From: SHZI01 sp964371995
GTDB taxonomy: Bacteria; Pseudomonadota; Gammaproteobacteria; Steroidobacterales; GCA-2729495
NCBI GenBank assembly: GCA_964371995.1
Contig: CAYJPG010000066.1
Coordinates: 1-16,149, forward strand
Length of the DNA: 16,149 bases
Reading direction: 5' to 3'
This document shows positions 1-9,390 of this stretch, piece by piece (positions within the stretch are counted from its first letter, which is position 1; the number at the start of each line of letters is the position of its first letter). The translations under genes and the position numbers were made by a program. Below the pieces are notes generated by a model. It made no database searches and was not told the origin of the DNA. It worked only from the letters and a program-made list of their open reading frames with translations.

Positions 1-32
1 GAGCAGCTCTCCAGTCCTTGACCCGGCGCACC

Positions 33-70
33 CGCTGCGCTGCAGACAATCCATTGTCGCTCCGGCAGCG
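33..70. repeat. Nested inverted repeat upstream of lon
   Basis: CGCTGC at 33-38 pairs with GCAGCG at 65-70, and inside it GACAAT at 45-50 pairs with ATTGTC at 53-58, with symmetrical six-base internal loops. No T-run follows, so it is a poor intrinsic terminator. It could be an operator or the end of an upstream transcript, or chance. No gene end could be recognised in bases 1-95. Confidence 0.3.
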
Positions 71-94
71 AATATCACTCCTGCACTGTTGACT

Positions 95-122
95 ATTGAA
101 TTCCCGGGCGGGAACCCCATCT
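95..122 (+). promoter_or_regulatory. Sigma-32 (heat-shock) promoter of lon
   Basis: The -10 element CCCCATCT at 115-122 matches the sigma-32 consensus CCCCATnT in full. The -35 core TTGAA lies at 96-100 (consensus CTTGAAA would occupy 95-101), giving a 13-base spacer, within the range known for RpoH promoters. Transcription would begin near 129, about 38 bases before the lon start codon. Lon is a classic RpoH-regulon member in Proteobacteria, so motif and gene agree. A TTGACT at 89-94 has no matching -10 box at the right distance. Confidence 0.8.
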
Positions 123-167
123 CGTTAGGAGGGAATCCTTAACCGGACGACGGGAGCAGATATCCGC

Positions 168-2522
<2,355 letters not shown>

Positions 2523-2565
2523 GATCCTCCGCCTGCCGACAACATTTCCCGGGGAGGGGTCCGCC

Positions 2566-3306
2566 ATGTTCATTGCGCTGCGCTGTGCCGCAATTCTTGC
2601 CACCACGCTGTTGATGCTGAATGTCACACAAGCCGCCGAGCGTGATCGTCGGGCGCCACCGAAAAGTGCGGCCGAATTCGGTGAATGGAGCGGCTTCGAA
2701 GGCCATGAGCAGATGCTCGGCGCTGCTGTCGCCAAAGCAATCCGCGAAGCCAGTCCGGACAAGGGTCCCGAACACGATTTCAGCGGGCGCGAGGCCGAAC
2801 TCGGCCAGGGCGTGGCAACGATTATCCGCACGCTTAACGTGCGCAAGCCCTATCAGCACGAGATGAATGATGCGCTGGTCAAGATAACGCTCGACTATGT
2901 GCAGTTCGCCAAGGACCACGGTCTGCTCAAGGAACTGATCGAGAATGAGATCCGCACACAGAAGCCCATGCTGACGCGTGTCGGAAAGCTCATACAGGAG
3001 ACCGGCATCAGGGATCTCGCGCTGGTCGCCATGACTGATCGCACGAGCTGTTTTTATCAGCTGGCTCTGGACGTGAAACGTGAACCGGGCAAGATCAGTT
3101 TCAAATCACCCTACGGCCATGTTCTGGCCGTGACCAGATTCATCGGCCAGCACAACATGACCGAAAAGGAACTGCACGAAATCTGGACCAAACCCCGCTT
3201 CGAGCAACAGGCGGCAGTGATGGGCGTTAATGTCGAAGTGTCTGACTGGCAGGATGACGGCTGGATAACGCTGAGCGTTGTACCGGAGAAGGTAGCGAGT
3301 CGCTGA
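2566..3306 (+). CDS. Secreted/periplasmic protein of unknown function
   Basis: I do not recognise this 246-residue protein. It starts with a hydrophobic segment (about 2-18) followed by an AxA-like site near TQAA (21-24), which suggests a Sec signal peptide and periplasmic location. The mature part is mixed alpha/beta by eye, highly charged, with one cysteine in the TDRTSCFYQ region and no metal-binding or catalytic motif I can name. The open frame extends upstream into lon, but ATG 2566 is chosen because GGAGGGG at 2552-2558 is a strong ribosome-binding site 7 bases before it and because the signal peptide begins there. It lies 43 bases after lon on the same strand, so read-through from lon is possible. 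There is no visible terminator between them. Confidence 0.8.
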   Translation: MFIALRCAAILATTLLMLNVTQAAERDRRAPPKSAAEFGEWSGFEGHEQMLGAAVAKAIREASPDKGPEHDFSGREAELGQGVATIIRTLNVRKPYQHEMNDALVKITLDYVQFAKDHGLLKELIENEIRTQKPMLTRVGKLIQETGIRDLALVAMTDRTSCFYQLALDVKREPGKISFKSPYGHVLAVTRFIGQHNMTEKELHEIWTKPRFEQQAAVMGVNVEVSDWQDDGWITLSVVPEKVASR

Positions 3307-3333
3307 TCCCGGGTCTTTGATCCGGAGACACGC

Positions 3334-3339
3334 TAAACT
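3334..3339 (+). promoter_or_regulatory. Possible -10 element before the DRG-like GTPase
   Basis: TAAACT in the context cgcTAAACTgcgc agrees with TATAAT at four of six positions and would place the transcript start near 3346, about 27 bases before the start codon. No good -35 box is visible at 16-18 bases, so this is weak. A similar context appears before other genes in the window. Confidence 0.35.
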
Positions 3340-3372
3340 GCGCGCCCTGACCACACATCCAGCACCTGCTTC

Positions 3373-4425
3373 ATGCCCGCAAACCTGACTCCCGTATACC
3401 GCAAGGCGGAGGAAGCCTATCGCGCTGCCCGCGAGCCCGCAGAACGCCTCGAGCATCTCAGGGAGATGCTGCGAACCATTCCGAAGCACAAGGGCACTGA
3501 CCACCTTCAGGGTGACATCAAGCGCTGGATCAAGGAACTCACCGAAGAGCTGGGCTCCGGCAAGCAGGGCGGCAAGAAGAAGGGTCCGGTACATACGATC
3601 CGGCCCGAGGGTGCTGCACAGCTCGCGCTCCTCGGCGCGCCGAACGCCGGCAAGTCAGAGCTGCATGCAAAGCTCACCGGATCACGCGCTGACATCGGCC
3701 CCTACCCGTTCACGACCAAGCTGCCAATGCCCGGCATGCTCGGTTTCGAAGACGTATGGTTCCAGCTCGTCGATCTGCCGCCGATCTCCGGCGACTACAT
3801 CGAGGGCTGGATGGGAAACTCGCTGCAGCCCGCCGACGGTGCGCTGCTGGTAATCGACCTGGCTGACCCCGGCTGTGCCGAGCACCTCCAGGCCATCATC
3901 CGGCAGCTGGCGGAGAAGAAGATCTTCCTGCATGGCTACTGGCCGGGGCTGCGCGGCCCGAAACCCGTGCCCGAACCGGCCTTCGACGAAGCAGGCGAAG
4001 AGATCATCGAGGATCCTTTCCGCATCGAGCTGCCGGCACTGCTGGTCGCCAACAAGTCAGACCTCGTTGAAGATCCCGAAGGCGAGATGCAGGTACTCAT
4101 GGAACTGCTGGAGCTGGATTTCCCGACCATCCATGTCGCAGCAAGTACCGGCGCCGGCTGCGAGGCACTGGGCCCGCTGCTCTTCAAGGCTCTGCAGATT
4201 GTCCGCGTCTATACGAAGATGCCGGGGAAACCCGCGGAGATGGATCGCCCCTTCACACTGCGGCGCGGACAAACGGTACTCGACGTTGCTCGCCTCGTGC
4301 ACAAGGACATCGCCGCCGGCCTGCGTTACGCCAAGATCTGGGGTAGCGAAGTTTTCGCCGGGCAGCAGGTGGGGCCTGAACACCAGCTCGCCGACAAGGA
4401 CGTCCTTGAACTGCACATGCGCTGA
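3373..4425 (+). CDS. DRG/Obg-like GTPase with C-terminal TGS domain
   Basis: This 350-residue protein is a TRAFAC-class GTPase resembling the DRG branch of the Obg superfamily, whose members bind ribosomes or ribosome-associated factors. An N-terminal helical part (1-70) carries KHKGTDHLQGDIK, reminiscent of the DRG N-terminus. G motifs: G1 GAPNAGKS at 88-95, G2 Thr114/Thr115 in YPFTT, G3 DLPP at 134-137, G4 NKSD at 227-230, G5 around ASTGAG (257-262). A TGS domain fills about 290-348 (RRGQTVLDVARLVH). Oddities: G3 lacks the usual glycine of DxxG, and the residue after the P-loop Ser is Glu instead of Thr. No Shine-Dalgarno is evident before ATG 3373, but the N-terminus looks complete. The gene ends 4 bases from a convergent one. 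GTPase fold is secure; the exact role is unknown. Confidence 0.85.
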   Translation: MPANLTPVYRKAEEAYRAAREPAERLEHLREMLRTIPKHKGTDHLQGDIKRWIKELTEELGSGKQGGKKKGPVHTIRPEGAAQLALLGAPNAGKSELHAKLTGSRADIGPYPFTTKLPMPGMLGFEDVWFQLVDLPPISGDYIEGWMGNSLQPADGALLVIDLADPGCAEHLQAIIRQLAEKKIFLHGYWPGLRGPKPVPEPAFDEAGEEIIEDPFRIELPALLVANKSDLVEDPEGEMQVLMELLELDFPTIHVAASTGAGCEALGPLLFKALQIVRVYTKMPGKPAEMDRPFTLRRGQTVLDVARLVHKDIAAGLRYAKIWGSEVFAGQQVGPEHQLADKDVLELHMR

Positions 4426-4429
4426 GACA

Positions 4430-5326
4430 TCAATCAGTCGTCGCCTGGTTGGCTGTTACCTCAAACGAATTGTCCAGCAGAAATCCGAGCACGGTGCCAG
4501 AAGGCAGATCCACCTCGGTACCGGTCCTTTGCGCAACAGCCGCACCGGCAGCACCACCGACGATGCCACCGACAATCTTGCCAGTGCCTTTGTCGATCTT
4601 GTTGCCAATCACGGCGCCGACCAGGGCACCGCCGGCAATCTTGGCCGTATCGCGAGCCGTATCGCTCTTGCCCTGCTGCACGAGGCGGCCGGAAATAGCC
4701 ACGGCATTGCCATCAGGCAGCGAAAGCGTGTCAAAGCTTATGCCCAGCGTCGGAGTACCGCCAATCTTCCGGCTGCCGGATATGACTTCGGTAACTGAAC
4801 CGCTTACTGCCGAACCAGCCGTGACCAGTGTCTTGCCGTCCGTGATGACATCTGCAGTGAGACGCCCATCGATGCGATCGCCGACCAGTGCCGTCTTCGT
4901 ACTGACGGGCGCGATGATCTGGACGGACAACTGTGTACCTGCGGGTACGATGTAGGTCTTTAGCACAGGTGCCGGAGCAGGCCGCTTTGCGGCCGGGGCC
5001 GTCGCGGCCACCTTCGGTGCAGCAGCCGGGCGCGGCGCAGCTTTCTGCCGGGTAGCCAGTTGAGTTTCGCGGCGCGCAAGGTCAGCTTCCCGTTCTTTCA
5101 GCGCCATATCGGCCTCACGGCGCGCCAACTCGGCTTCTTGTGCAGCTTGTGCCGCAGCGGCTTCGGCCCCGGCGTCTGCAGCCGCAACGGCCACATCCTC
5201 TGCAACCGGCGTATCCCCGGCGACCGGCGCTGACGAATCCCCGGGTCCGCCACAGCCGGCCAACAACAGCCCTGTGCAGGCGGCAAGCAGAACAGGCAGA
5301 AAACGATTGGATTTGATATCTGACAC
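4430..5326 (-). CDS. Glycine-zipper lipoprotein
   Basis: The 298-residue product has an n-region with Lys5 and Arg8, a hydrophobic stretch and lipobox LLAGC with the lipidated Cys at 25, so it is a lipoprotein. An Ala/Pro-rich linker follows, then a charged heptad-like helix (about 60-95, repeats of LARREAD/ALKEREAD), a second Ala/Pro linker (about 96-120), a beta-rich domain starting TYIVPAGTQL (124-217), and a glycine zipper (about 230-265, GGALVGAVIGNKI and GGIVGGAAGAAV). Glycine zippers of this type occur in outer-membrane lipoproteins such as the SlyB/Pcp group, but the central domain differs, so the function is unknown. The start is GTG at 5326, supported by AGGAG ten bases before it. 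It may anchor to or span the envelope. The 186 bases upstream separate it from YihY, so co-transcription is possible but not shown. Confidence 0.85.
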   Translation of the reverse strand: MSDIKSNRFLPVLLAACTGLLLAGCGGPGDSSAPVAGDTPVAEDVAVAAADAGAEAAAAQAAQEAELARREADMALKEREADLARRETQLATRQKAAPRPAAAPKVAATAPAAKRPAPAPVLKTYIVPAGTQLSVQIIAPVSTKTALVGDRIDGRLTADVITDGKTLVTAGSAVSGSVTEVISGSRKIGGTPTLGISFDTLSLPDGNAVAISGRLVQQGKSDTARDTAKIAGGALVGAVIGNKIDKGTGKIVGGIVGGAAGAAVAQRTGTEVDLPSGTVLGFLLDNSFEVTANQATTD

Positions 5327-5512
5327 GATGGAGCAACTCCTTGCAGGGGGGTCTGGTCACAACCGGATTACTGGAATCCAGACAACATCATACTCCGGAC
5401 AACAGCAGCATGATCCGGTTCCATAGCAGCGTCAGCGCCGAGCCGTGCAGCAAAGTCCATTTTTCGCCGGGCACATCATGTACAAGCTGGTGTAAATACC
5501 TGCCAGCCGGAA

Positions 5513-6835
5513 TCAGTTCGCGCCGGATACTCCCTGCTGATCCAGAAACGCACTCAATGTTGTCGCAGCGGTCAGCTTCCCGATTGCAGCCTGCACATCG
5601 TTTGCCATACGGTCCACAGGTCCTGCCCAGACCGGCGCCTGAAACGCGCCCGTATCGCCACCGGCACGCACGGCAGCCAGAATTTCAAGGAGCGTGATCC
5701 GCGACATTTCCCGTCCCGGCATCAGCCCTTCCTCATCATTTGCGCTGACCAGTGCGGCCGATTCAAGCGCTGACAGCACCGGCGCCAGTGTCGGGGCTGG
5801 TATACCCGTTGCACCGGAAATGTGGTCGATCGTACAGCGTGTATCGCCCGCTCTGAACGCCATGCCAATCAGGTACATGATGTTCAGCGCAATGCGTTCA
5901 CGCAGTTCATTGGCAAGTCGTGGCTCATGCTGCCCGATGCGCAAAAAGACCGGATTCTGTGCATAGAAGGCGATCTGCGCACCGATCAGCAATATCAGCC
6001 AGCTCACGTAGAGCCAGATAAGGGCCGAGACAGCCACGGTAAAGGTACTGTAGATCGCGGCCTGGTTTGCCGACAGGGCAACTACAGATGCAAACACCGA
6101 GCCCACGAACGCCCACATGATGCCGGCCGCAATACCACCGGTCAGCGCAGCGCCGAAACGCACGGTGGCATTTGGCAGAAACTTGTAGAGAAAAGTGAAT
6201 ACCGCGATGACCAGGATGTAGGGCAGCACCTCGCCCAGCACCACGATCGCGGAGCCGAATGGTTCGATAGCCCTGACTGTCTGCACGATGGAATTCGCGC
6301 CGATCGAAGCGATCAGCCCCAGGGCAAGGGTCATGGCGACCGGACCGATCAGCAACACGCTGATGTATTCACTGAGCCGTCGCGCCAGGTTGCGTGGACG
6401 CGTGACATGCCAGACGTAGTTGAAGGTGGACTCGACCTTCTGCACCATCGCAATGGCCGTGTAGATAAGGAAGACCAGCGACACGGTGCCAAGCACGCCG
6501 CCTTCAAGATTGTCGATCGCCCTGATCACCCAGTCGGTTATCTCCGCACCTTTGGGGCCCAGCGGCTCCATCAGATGGTAGAGCTGTGGCTGCAGCCGAT
6601 TGTGTACGCCAAATATCTTGATCACCGAGAAGCTGAGGGCCAGCAAGGGTACTGTCGAGAGCAGCGTGGTGTAGACCAGACTCATTGCCCGCAGCGTCAG
6701 TTGCCCGCTCAGCAAGTCGCGCAATACAGCATGGATATGCCGTGCGATCGTCCAGGCCAGTCTTTCCGGGAAGAGCTTGTCAGTCAGATCCCGGCGCCAA
6801 AGCGCATGATCGATGGTTTCAGTCAGCGTCTTCAT
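5513..6835 (-). CDS. YihY/BrkB-family inner-membrane protein
   Basis: The 440-residue protein belongs to the YihY/virulence factor BrkB (UPF0761) family, once misnamed ribonuclease BN. Six hydrophobic segments are visible at about 52-74, 115-133, 158-180, 205-220, 228-252 and 268-292. The family-typical PNATVRFGAALTGG stretch is at about 221-234. A soluble C-terminal part (about 310-440) with DHISGATGIPAPTLAPVLSALE looks like a winged helix, as in the longer members of the family. The molecular role of the family is not firmly known; transport or envelope functions have been proposed. ATG 6835 is used; only a weak AGGA lies upstream. The start is 27 bases after the stop of the cysteine-rich gene on the same strand, which suggests one transcript. 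Confidence 0.9.
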   Translation of the reverse strand: MKTLTETIDHALWRRDLTDKLFPERLAWTIARHIHAVLRDLLSGQLTLRAMSLVYTTLLSTVPLLALSFSVIKIFGVHNRLQPQLYHLMEPLGPKGAEITDWVIRAIDNLEGGVLGTVSLVFLIYTAIAMVQKVESTFNYVWHVTRPRNLARRLSEYISVLLIGPVAMTLALGLIASIGANSIVQTVRAIEPFGSAIVVLGEVLPYILVIAVFTFLYKFLPNATVRFGAALTGGIAAGIMWAFVGSVFASVVALSANQAAIYSTFTVAVSALIWLYVSWLILLIGAQIAFYAQNPVFLRIGQHEPRLANELRERIALNIMYLIGMAFRAGDTRCTIDHISGATGIPAPTLAPVLSALESAALVSANDEEGLMPGREMSRITLLEILAAVRAGGDTGAFQAPVWAGPVDRMANDVQAAIGKLTAATTLSAFLDQQGVSGAN

Positions 6836-6862
6836 GCCCCGGATCCTGCTTATCCCCGCGTC

Positions 6863-7171
6863 TCAGTTTTTTTTAGGGCCGAACAGTGCCGCCGCTGCGT
6901 CCATCGCAGCCTGCCCGGCAGATACCTGCCGGGCATCAAAGGCACCGGCTCGCGGCTTGAAATAATCACAGAAATTCGGCCGCTCTTTCTCGCGCACTTC
7001 CTCAGCATCGTCTTCGCGACATTGCTTCGGCCGCGAACGGTCGAAGAAGCGGCAAAGACGACAGACGTGCAACGGGCTGCGGCAGGACGCACATTCCTCT
7101 GTTCGGCCCAGCGGCAGCTGCAATGCAACCAACGAGGCCCCGCAACGCCAGCAATGCAATTCTTCAGCCAT
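6863..7171 (-). CDS. Small eight-cysteine, probably zinc-binding protein
   Basis: This 102-residue protein has cysteines at 7, 10, 27, 30, 37, 40, 51 and 68. The first six form three CxxC pairs (CWRC, CASC, CRLC), which would suit one or two zinc sites such as a zinc ribbon. The middle is charged (REDDAEEVREKERP) and the tail is Ala-rich, ending in GPKKN. No signal peptide or membrane segment, so it is cytoplasmic. I cannot name a family. It lies 27 bases upstream of the YihY gene on the same strand, so they probably share a transcript. Its last codons contain a run of eight A (6867-6874 on the minus strand), where slippage could change the last residues. ATG 7171 has no strong ribosome-binding site. 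Confidence 0.75.
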   Translation of the reverse strand: MAEELHCWRCGASLVALQLPLGRTEECASCRSPLHVCRLCRFFDRSRPKQCREDDAEEVREKERPNFCDYFKPRAGAFDARQVSAGQAAMDAAAALFGPKKN

Positions 7172-7249
7172 CTGCGGAGCTTAGCTGATACCTTCAGGGT
7201 GCGGCAGACGCCGATCTCCGCCCCAATTGATTTGACGTAACCACCAGAA

Positions 7250-7278
7250 TTGAGACCCGCGGGCATTCAACCTAGACT
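7250..7278 (+). promoter_or_regulatory. Sigma-70-type promoter of the DUF4382 lipoprotein gene
   Basis: TTGAGA at 7250-7255 (five of six to TTGACA) and TAGACT at 7273-7278 (four of six to TATAAT) are 17 bases apart. Transcription would start near 7285, leaving a leader of about 28 bases before ATG 7313. The region is the 141-bp gap between divergent genes. Because the promoter overlaps an in-frame upstream start, it also supports the later ATG. Confidence 0.5.
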
Positions 7279-7312
7279 GCCTCCATCCAAAGAACACTCC
7301 CCGGATAGCACC

Positions 7313-8758
7313 ATGAAGAAAATCGTCGGACTCCTAATGACTGCTGCATGCCTGCTGGCCCTGGCCTCTTGTGGCGGCGGTGGTGGTGGCGGCGGATCAG
7401 CACAAATCGCGCTGGATACGCCGGCGACGGTCGGCGTGCTCATTACCGATGCGCCGATCGGGCGCTGGGACGAAGCGATCGCAACCATCACCTCGGTACG
7501 CCTGATTGGTGACAACGGACAGGTCACCCTGTTCAGTGGCTCGCAGACACTTGACCTTCTCAAGCTCGGTGATTTCTCCGAGCTCTTCGCTGTTTCCGAC
7601 AATGTGCCACCCGGCCGCTACAGCAAGATCCGGCTGCAGCTTTCCGAGCTGGTTCTGAATGATATCGATCCGGTTACCGGCAATGTACTGGAAAGTGTCC
7701 AGCCACAACTGGTGGGCAACGGAAAAATAGATCTCAACCCGCAAGGTTCATTCATGGTCGGACCCGGCGACATCATCATTGTCGAACTCGATTTTGACAT
7801 GGCGAAATCGCTGAAGATCACCGAGACGGGTAATAACAACAGGATCATCCTCCGGCCGGTGGTATTCGTAAATATCCGGACGGATCGCCCCGACGGGCGG
7901 CTGGCGCGTGTTCACGGAGAGATCAGCCGGATAGACCCGGTCAGCGGCAAGTTCGAACTGTGCCAGACGGACTTTGCATCGCGATGGGACGGCGACAGCA
8001 GCAACGCACTGCCAGACTTTGGCGACCGTCATTGCCTTACGGTCAGCACCGATACGTCCACCGGAATGTTTGCGGAGAACGGGCTACCGGAGACCTTTGC
8101 CGACCTCGCGATCGGCGAACACGCGACGGTAATCGGACGCCTGCAACCCCGGCAAGACGATGGCCACCCCCCGTCGGCTACTGATCACTCCTTTGTGCTG
8201 GATGCATATGTGATCGAGGAAGGGCCCCTGGGCACCTATTCCAGAATCCGCGGCATCACCGCTTCAGGCACAGACGTCAGCAATCGCTTTGCACTGGATA
8301 TCGCATCCGGACAGGGCTTCGGCTCAGGCACACAGCTGCCGGTGCAGATCTACGACAGCTCCCGTATCTTCAACCGGGCGGGCCTGGAACTCGGCCCGAC
8401 AGATATCGTTACCGATCAAAATGCATTGGTGGACAGCATTCTGATCGTTGGCCAGGATGATTACATCCGCTCCCCGCTGATCATTCTCAATGAGGGCGCG
8501 CCAGTTGGCGACGCGACAATCGAGGGTGACATCGTCTCTACGAACACCGCCGAGCAAACGCTGCGAGTCAATGACGGCACGATGGATCGTTGCGTAGACG
8601 CGGAAGCGGCCAGGATTTTCCTGGTAAGCGATGACGACGGTTTCTCAAGCATTCGTGGCCAACTCAGCGATCTCAGGCCAGGACAGCGGGTGGCGATATT
8701 CGGCACGGAGCAGACAGACGGTTGCCTGGCCGCGGAGACAATTCTGGCTGAAATCTGA
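7313..8758 (+). CDS. DUF4382-domain lipoprotein
   Basis: The 481-residue product begins MKKIVG, has a hydrophobic core and lipobox LASC with Cys20, so it is probably a lipoprotein. Eight glycines follow the Cys (21-28), a common linker in this type of protein. The segment from about 37 to 185 (VGVLITDAPIGRWDEA, then a DLL...L motif and VPPGRYSKIRLQL) matches the pattern of DUF4382 domains. The remainder looks like repeated beta-rich units (for example IRGITASGTDV, IEGDIVSTNT, IRGQLSDLRPGQRV), similar to DUF5666-type repeats. Function unknown; an extracytoplasmic carbohydrate- or surface-binding role is only a guess. The frame is open to 7250, but ATG 7313 is preferred because the signal peptide starts there and the promoter lies upstream of it. 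The glycine tract is a GGN codon repeat that might vary in length. Confidence 0.85.
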   Translation: MKKIVGLLMTAACLLALASCGGGGGGGGSAQIALDTPATVGVLITDAPIGRWDEAIATITSVRLIGDNGQVTLFSGSQTLDLLKLGDFSELFAVSDNVPPGRYSKIRLQLSELVLNDIDPVTGNVLESVQPQLVGNGKIDLNPQGSFMVGPGDIIIVELDFDMAKSLKITETGNNNRIILRPVVFVNIRTDRPDGRLARVHGEISRIDPVSGKFELCQTDFASRWDGDSSNALPDFGDRHCLTVSTDTSTGMFAENGLPETFADLAIGEHATVIGRLQPRQDDGHPPSATDHSFVLDAYVIEEGPLGTYSRIRGITASGTDVSNRFALDIASGQGFGSGTQLPVQIYDSSRIFNRAGLELGPTDIVTDQNALVDSILIVGQDDYIRSPLIILNEGAPVGDATIEGDIVSTNTAEQTLRVNDGTMDRCVDAEAARIFLVSDDDGFSSIRGQLSDLRPGQRVAIFGTEQTDGCLAAETILAEI

Positions 8759-8778
8759 TGGTACGGGCTGAAATCTGA
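8746..8778 (+). repeat. 13-bp direct repeat at the end of the DUF4382 gene
   Basis: GGCTGAAATCTGA occurs at 8746-8758, where it includes the stop codon, and again at 8766-8778, a 20-base period. It looks like a small local duplication of the gene's 3' end. No other copies were noticed nearby. Confidence 0.75.
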
Positions 8779-8793
8779 CTGAGGCGTTCAGGC

Positions 8794-8799
8794 TACAAT
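8794..8799 (+). promoter_or_regulatory. Probable -10 box before the four-helix membrane protein
   Basis: TACAAT matches TATAAT at five of six positions in the 75-bp gap. No convincing -35 element lies 16-18 bases upstream, and no extended -10 TG is present. A transcript would start near 8806, which favours the ATG at 8834 over the one at 8813. Confidence 0.45.
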
Positions 8800-8833
8800 C
8801 GCTCCGGCATCCATGCAGCCGGGGGGGCGTCCG

Positions 8834-9289
8834 ATGGCTACCGATCAGATCAGCGCCGGCAACAGCGGTGAGCCAGGTTTTGGCCTTGGCAGCCTGCTGC
8901 TGAGGCTGCTGTTTGCCCTGCTCATCGTACTGCTGACCTTTAATCCTTCCGGTTTTTCATTTTTGCACTGGGCGAAGGATGCCTTTATGTCCAGCAGCCT
9001 CGGGCCGCTGCATTTCCTGGCCGGGATCGCCTTGCTGATCGGCTGGGTGGTATTCGTGCAGGCCACAACGCAGTCGCTGGGAATGTCGGGCATCCTGCTG
9101 GTTGCTGCCCTGTTCGGGGTGCTGGTCTGGATGCTCTTCTTCTATGACGTGGTCAAGACCAGCTCCACCTCAACCATCACCTGGATCGTGCTGATCGGCG
9201 TGTCGGTCGTTTTGACCATTGGCGTGTCCTGGGCACATATACGCCGCCGCCTGTCTGGACAGGCCACCGTCGATGAGGTCAATGACTGA
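8834..9289 (+). CDS. Four-helix inner-membrane protein, DUF6524-like
   Basis: The 151-residue product has four hydrophobic segments: an N-terminal one (LLLRLLFALLIVLLTFNPSG), then HFLAGIALLIGWVVF, GILLVAALFGVLVWMLFF, and ITWIVLIGVSVVLTIGVSW, followed by a short charged tail. The TFNPSGFSFLHW stretch after the first helix looks like the conserved mark of small proteobacterial proteins filed as DUF6524; this assignment is from memory and not certain. Function unknown. An ATG at 8813 is also in frame, but ATG 8834 has a run of seven G at 8821-8827, six bases before it, serving as a ribosome-binding site. Confidence 0.8.
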   Translation: MATDQISAGNSGEPGFGLGSLLLRLLFALLIVLLTFNPSGFSFLHWAKDAFMSSSLGPLHFLAGIALLIGWVVFVQATTQSLGMSGILLVAALFGVLVWMLFFYDVVKTSSTSTITWIVLIGVSVVLTIGVSWAHIRRRLSGQATVDEVND

Positions 9290-9354
9290 GGGACGATGAA
9301 ATTGCATGAGCAATATCCTGTGGGGGCAAGTAAATCATCCGTTTGGGTGACGTT

Positions 9355-9384
9355 TTGTCAAACAGACGGGTCTATAGATACAGT
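9355..9384 (+). promoter_or_regulatory. Candidate promoter in the 9.3-9.4 kb intergenic region
   Basis: TTGTCA at 9355-9360 (five of six to TTGACA) and TACAGT at 9379-9384 (four of six to TATAAT) with an 18-base spacer. A GATACA at spacing 16 is an alternative. The surrounding bases are AT-richer than the flanking genes. The -35 box lies in a GTTTG...CAAAC (9341-9345/9359-9363) inverted repeat that could be an operator. Confidence 0.4.
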
Positions 9385-9390
9385 GCCAAG

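Noticed and set aside
124..143. Hairpin GTTAGGA/TCCTTAAC masking an AGGAGGG sequence, as a possible RNA thermometer for lon
   Set aside because: The AGGAGGG is about 34 bases from the lon start codon, and a transcript from the heat-shock promoter would begin near 129, inside the first arm, so the hairpin would not form fully.
5368..5460. A 30-codon minus-strand frame in the gap between YihY and the lipoprotein gene
   Set aside because: No ribosome-binding site and no recognisable composition; the 186-bp gap otherwise holds only a weak GCTGG/CCAGC stem and a CTGGAATCCAG palindrome.
5822..7240. A 472-codon plus-strand open frame opposite the YihY and cysteine-rich genes
   Set aside because: It is a shadow of two well-supported minus-strand genes in GC-rich DNA; its product is rich in Arg, His and Gln with no domain or membrane pattern.
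7367..7397. GGN codon run after the lipobox as a phase-variation tract
   Set aside because: The run is of three-base units, so length changes would not shift the frame; polyglycine linkers are common after lipidated cysteines.
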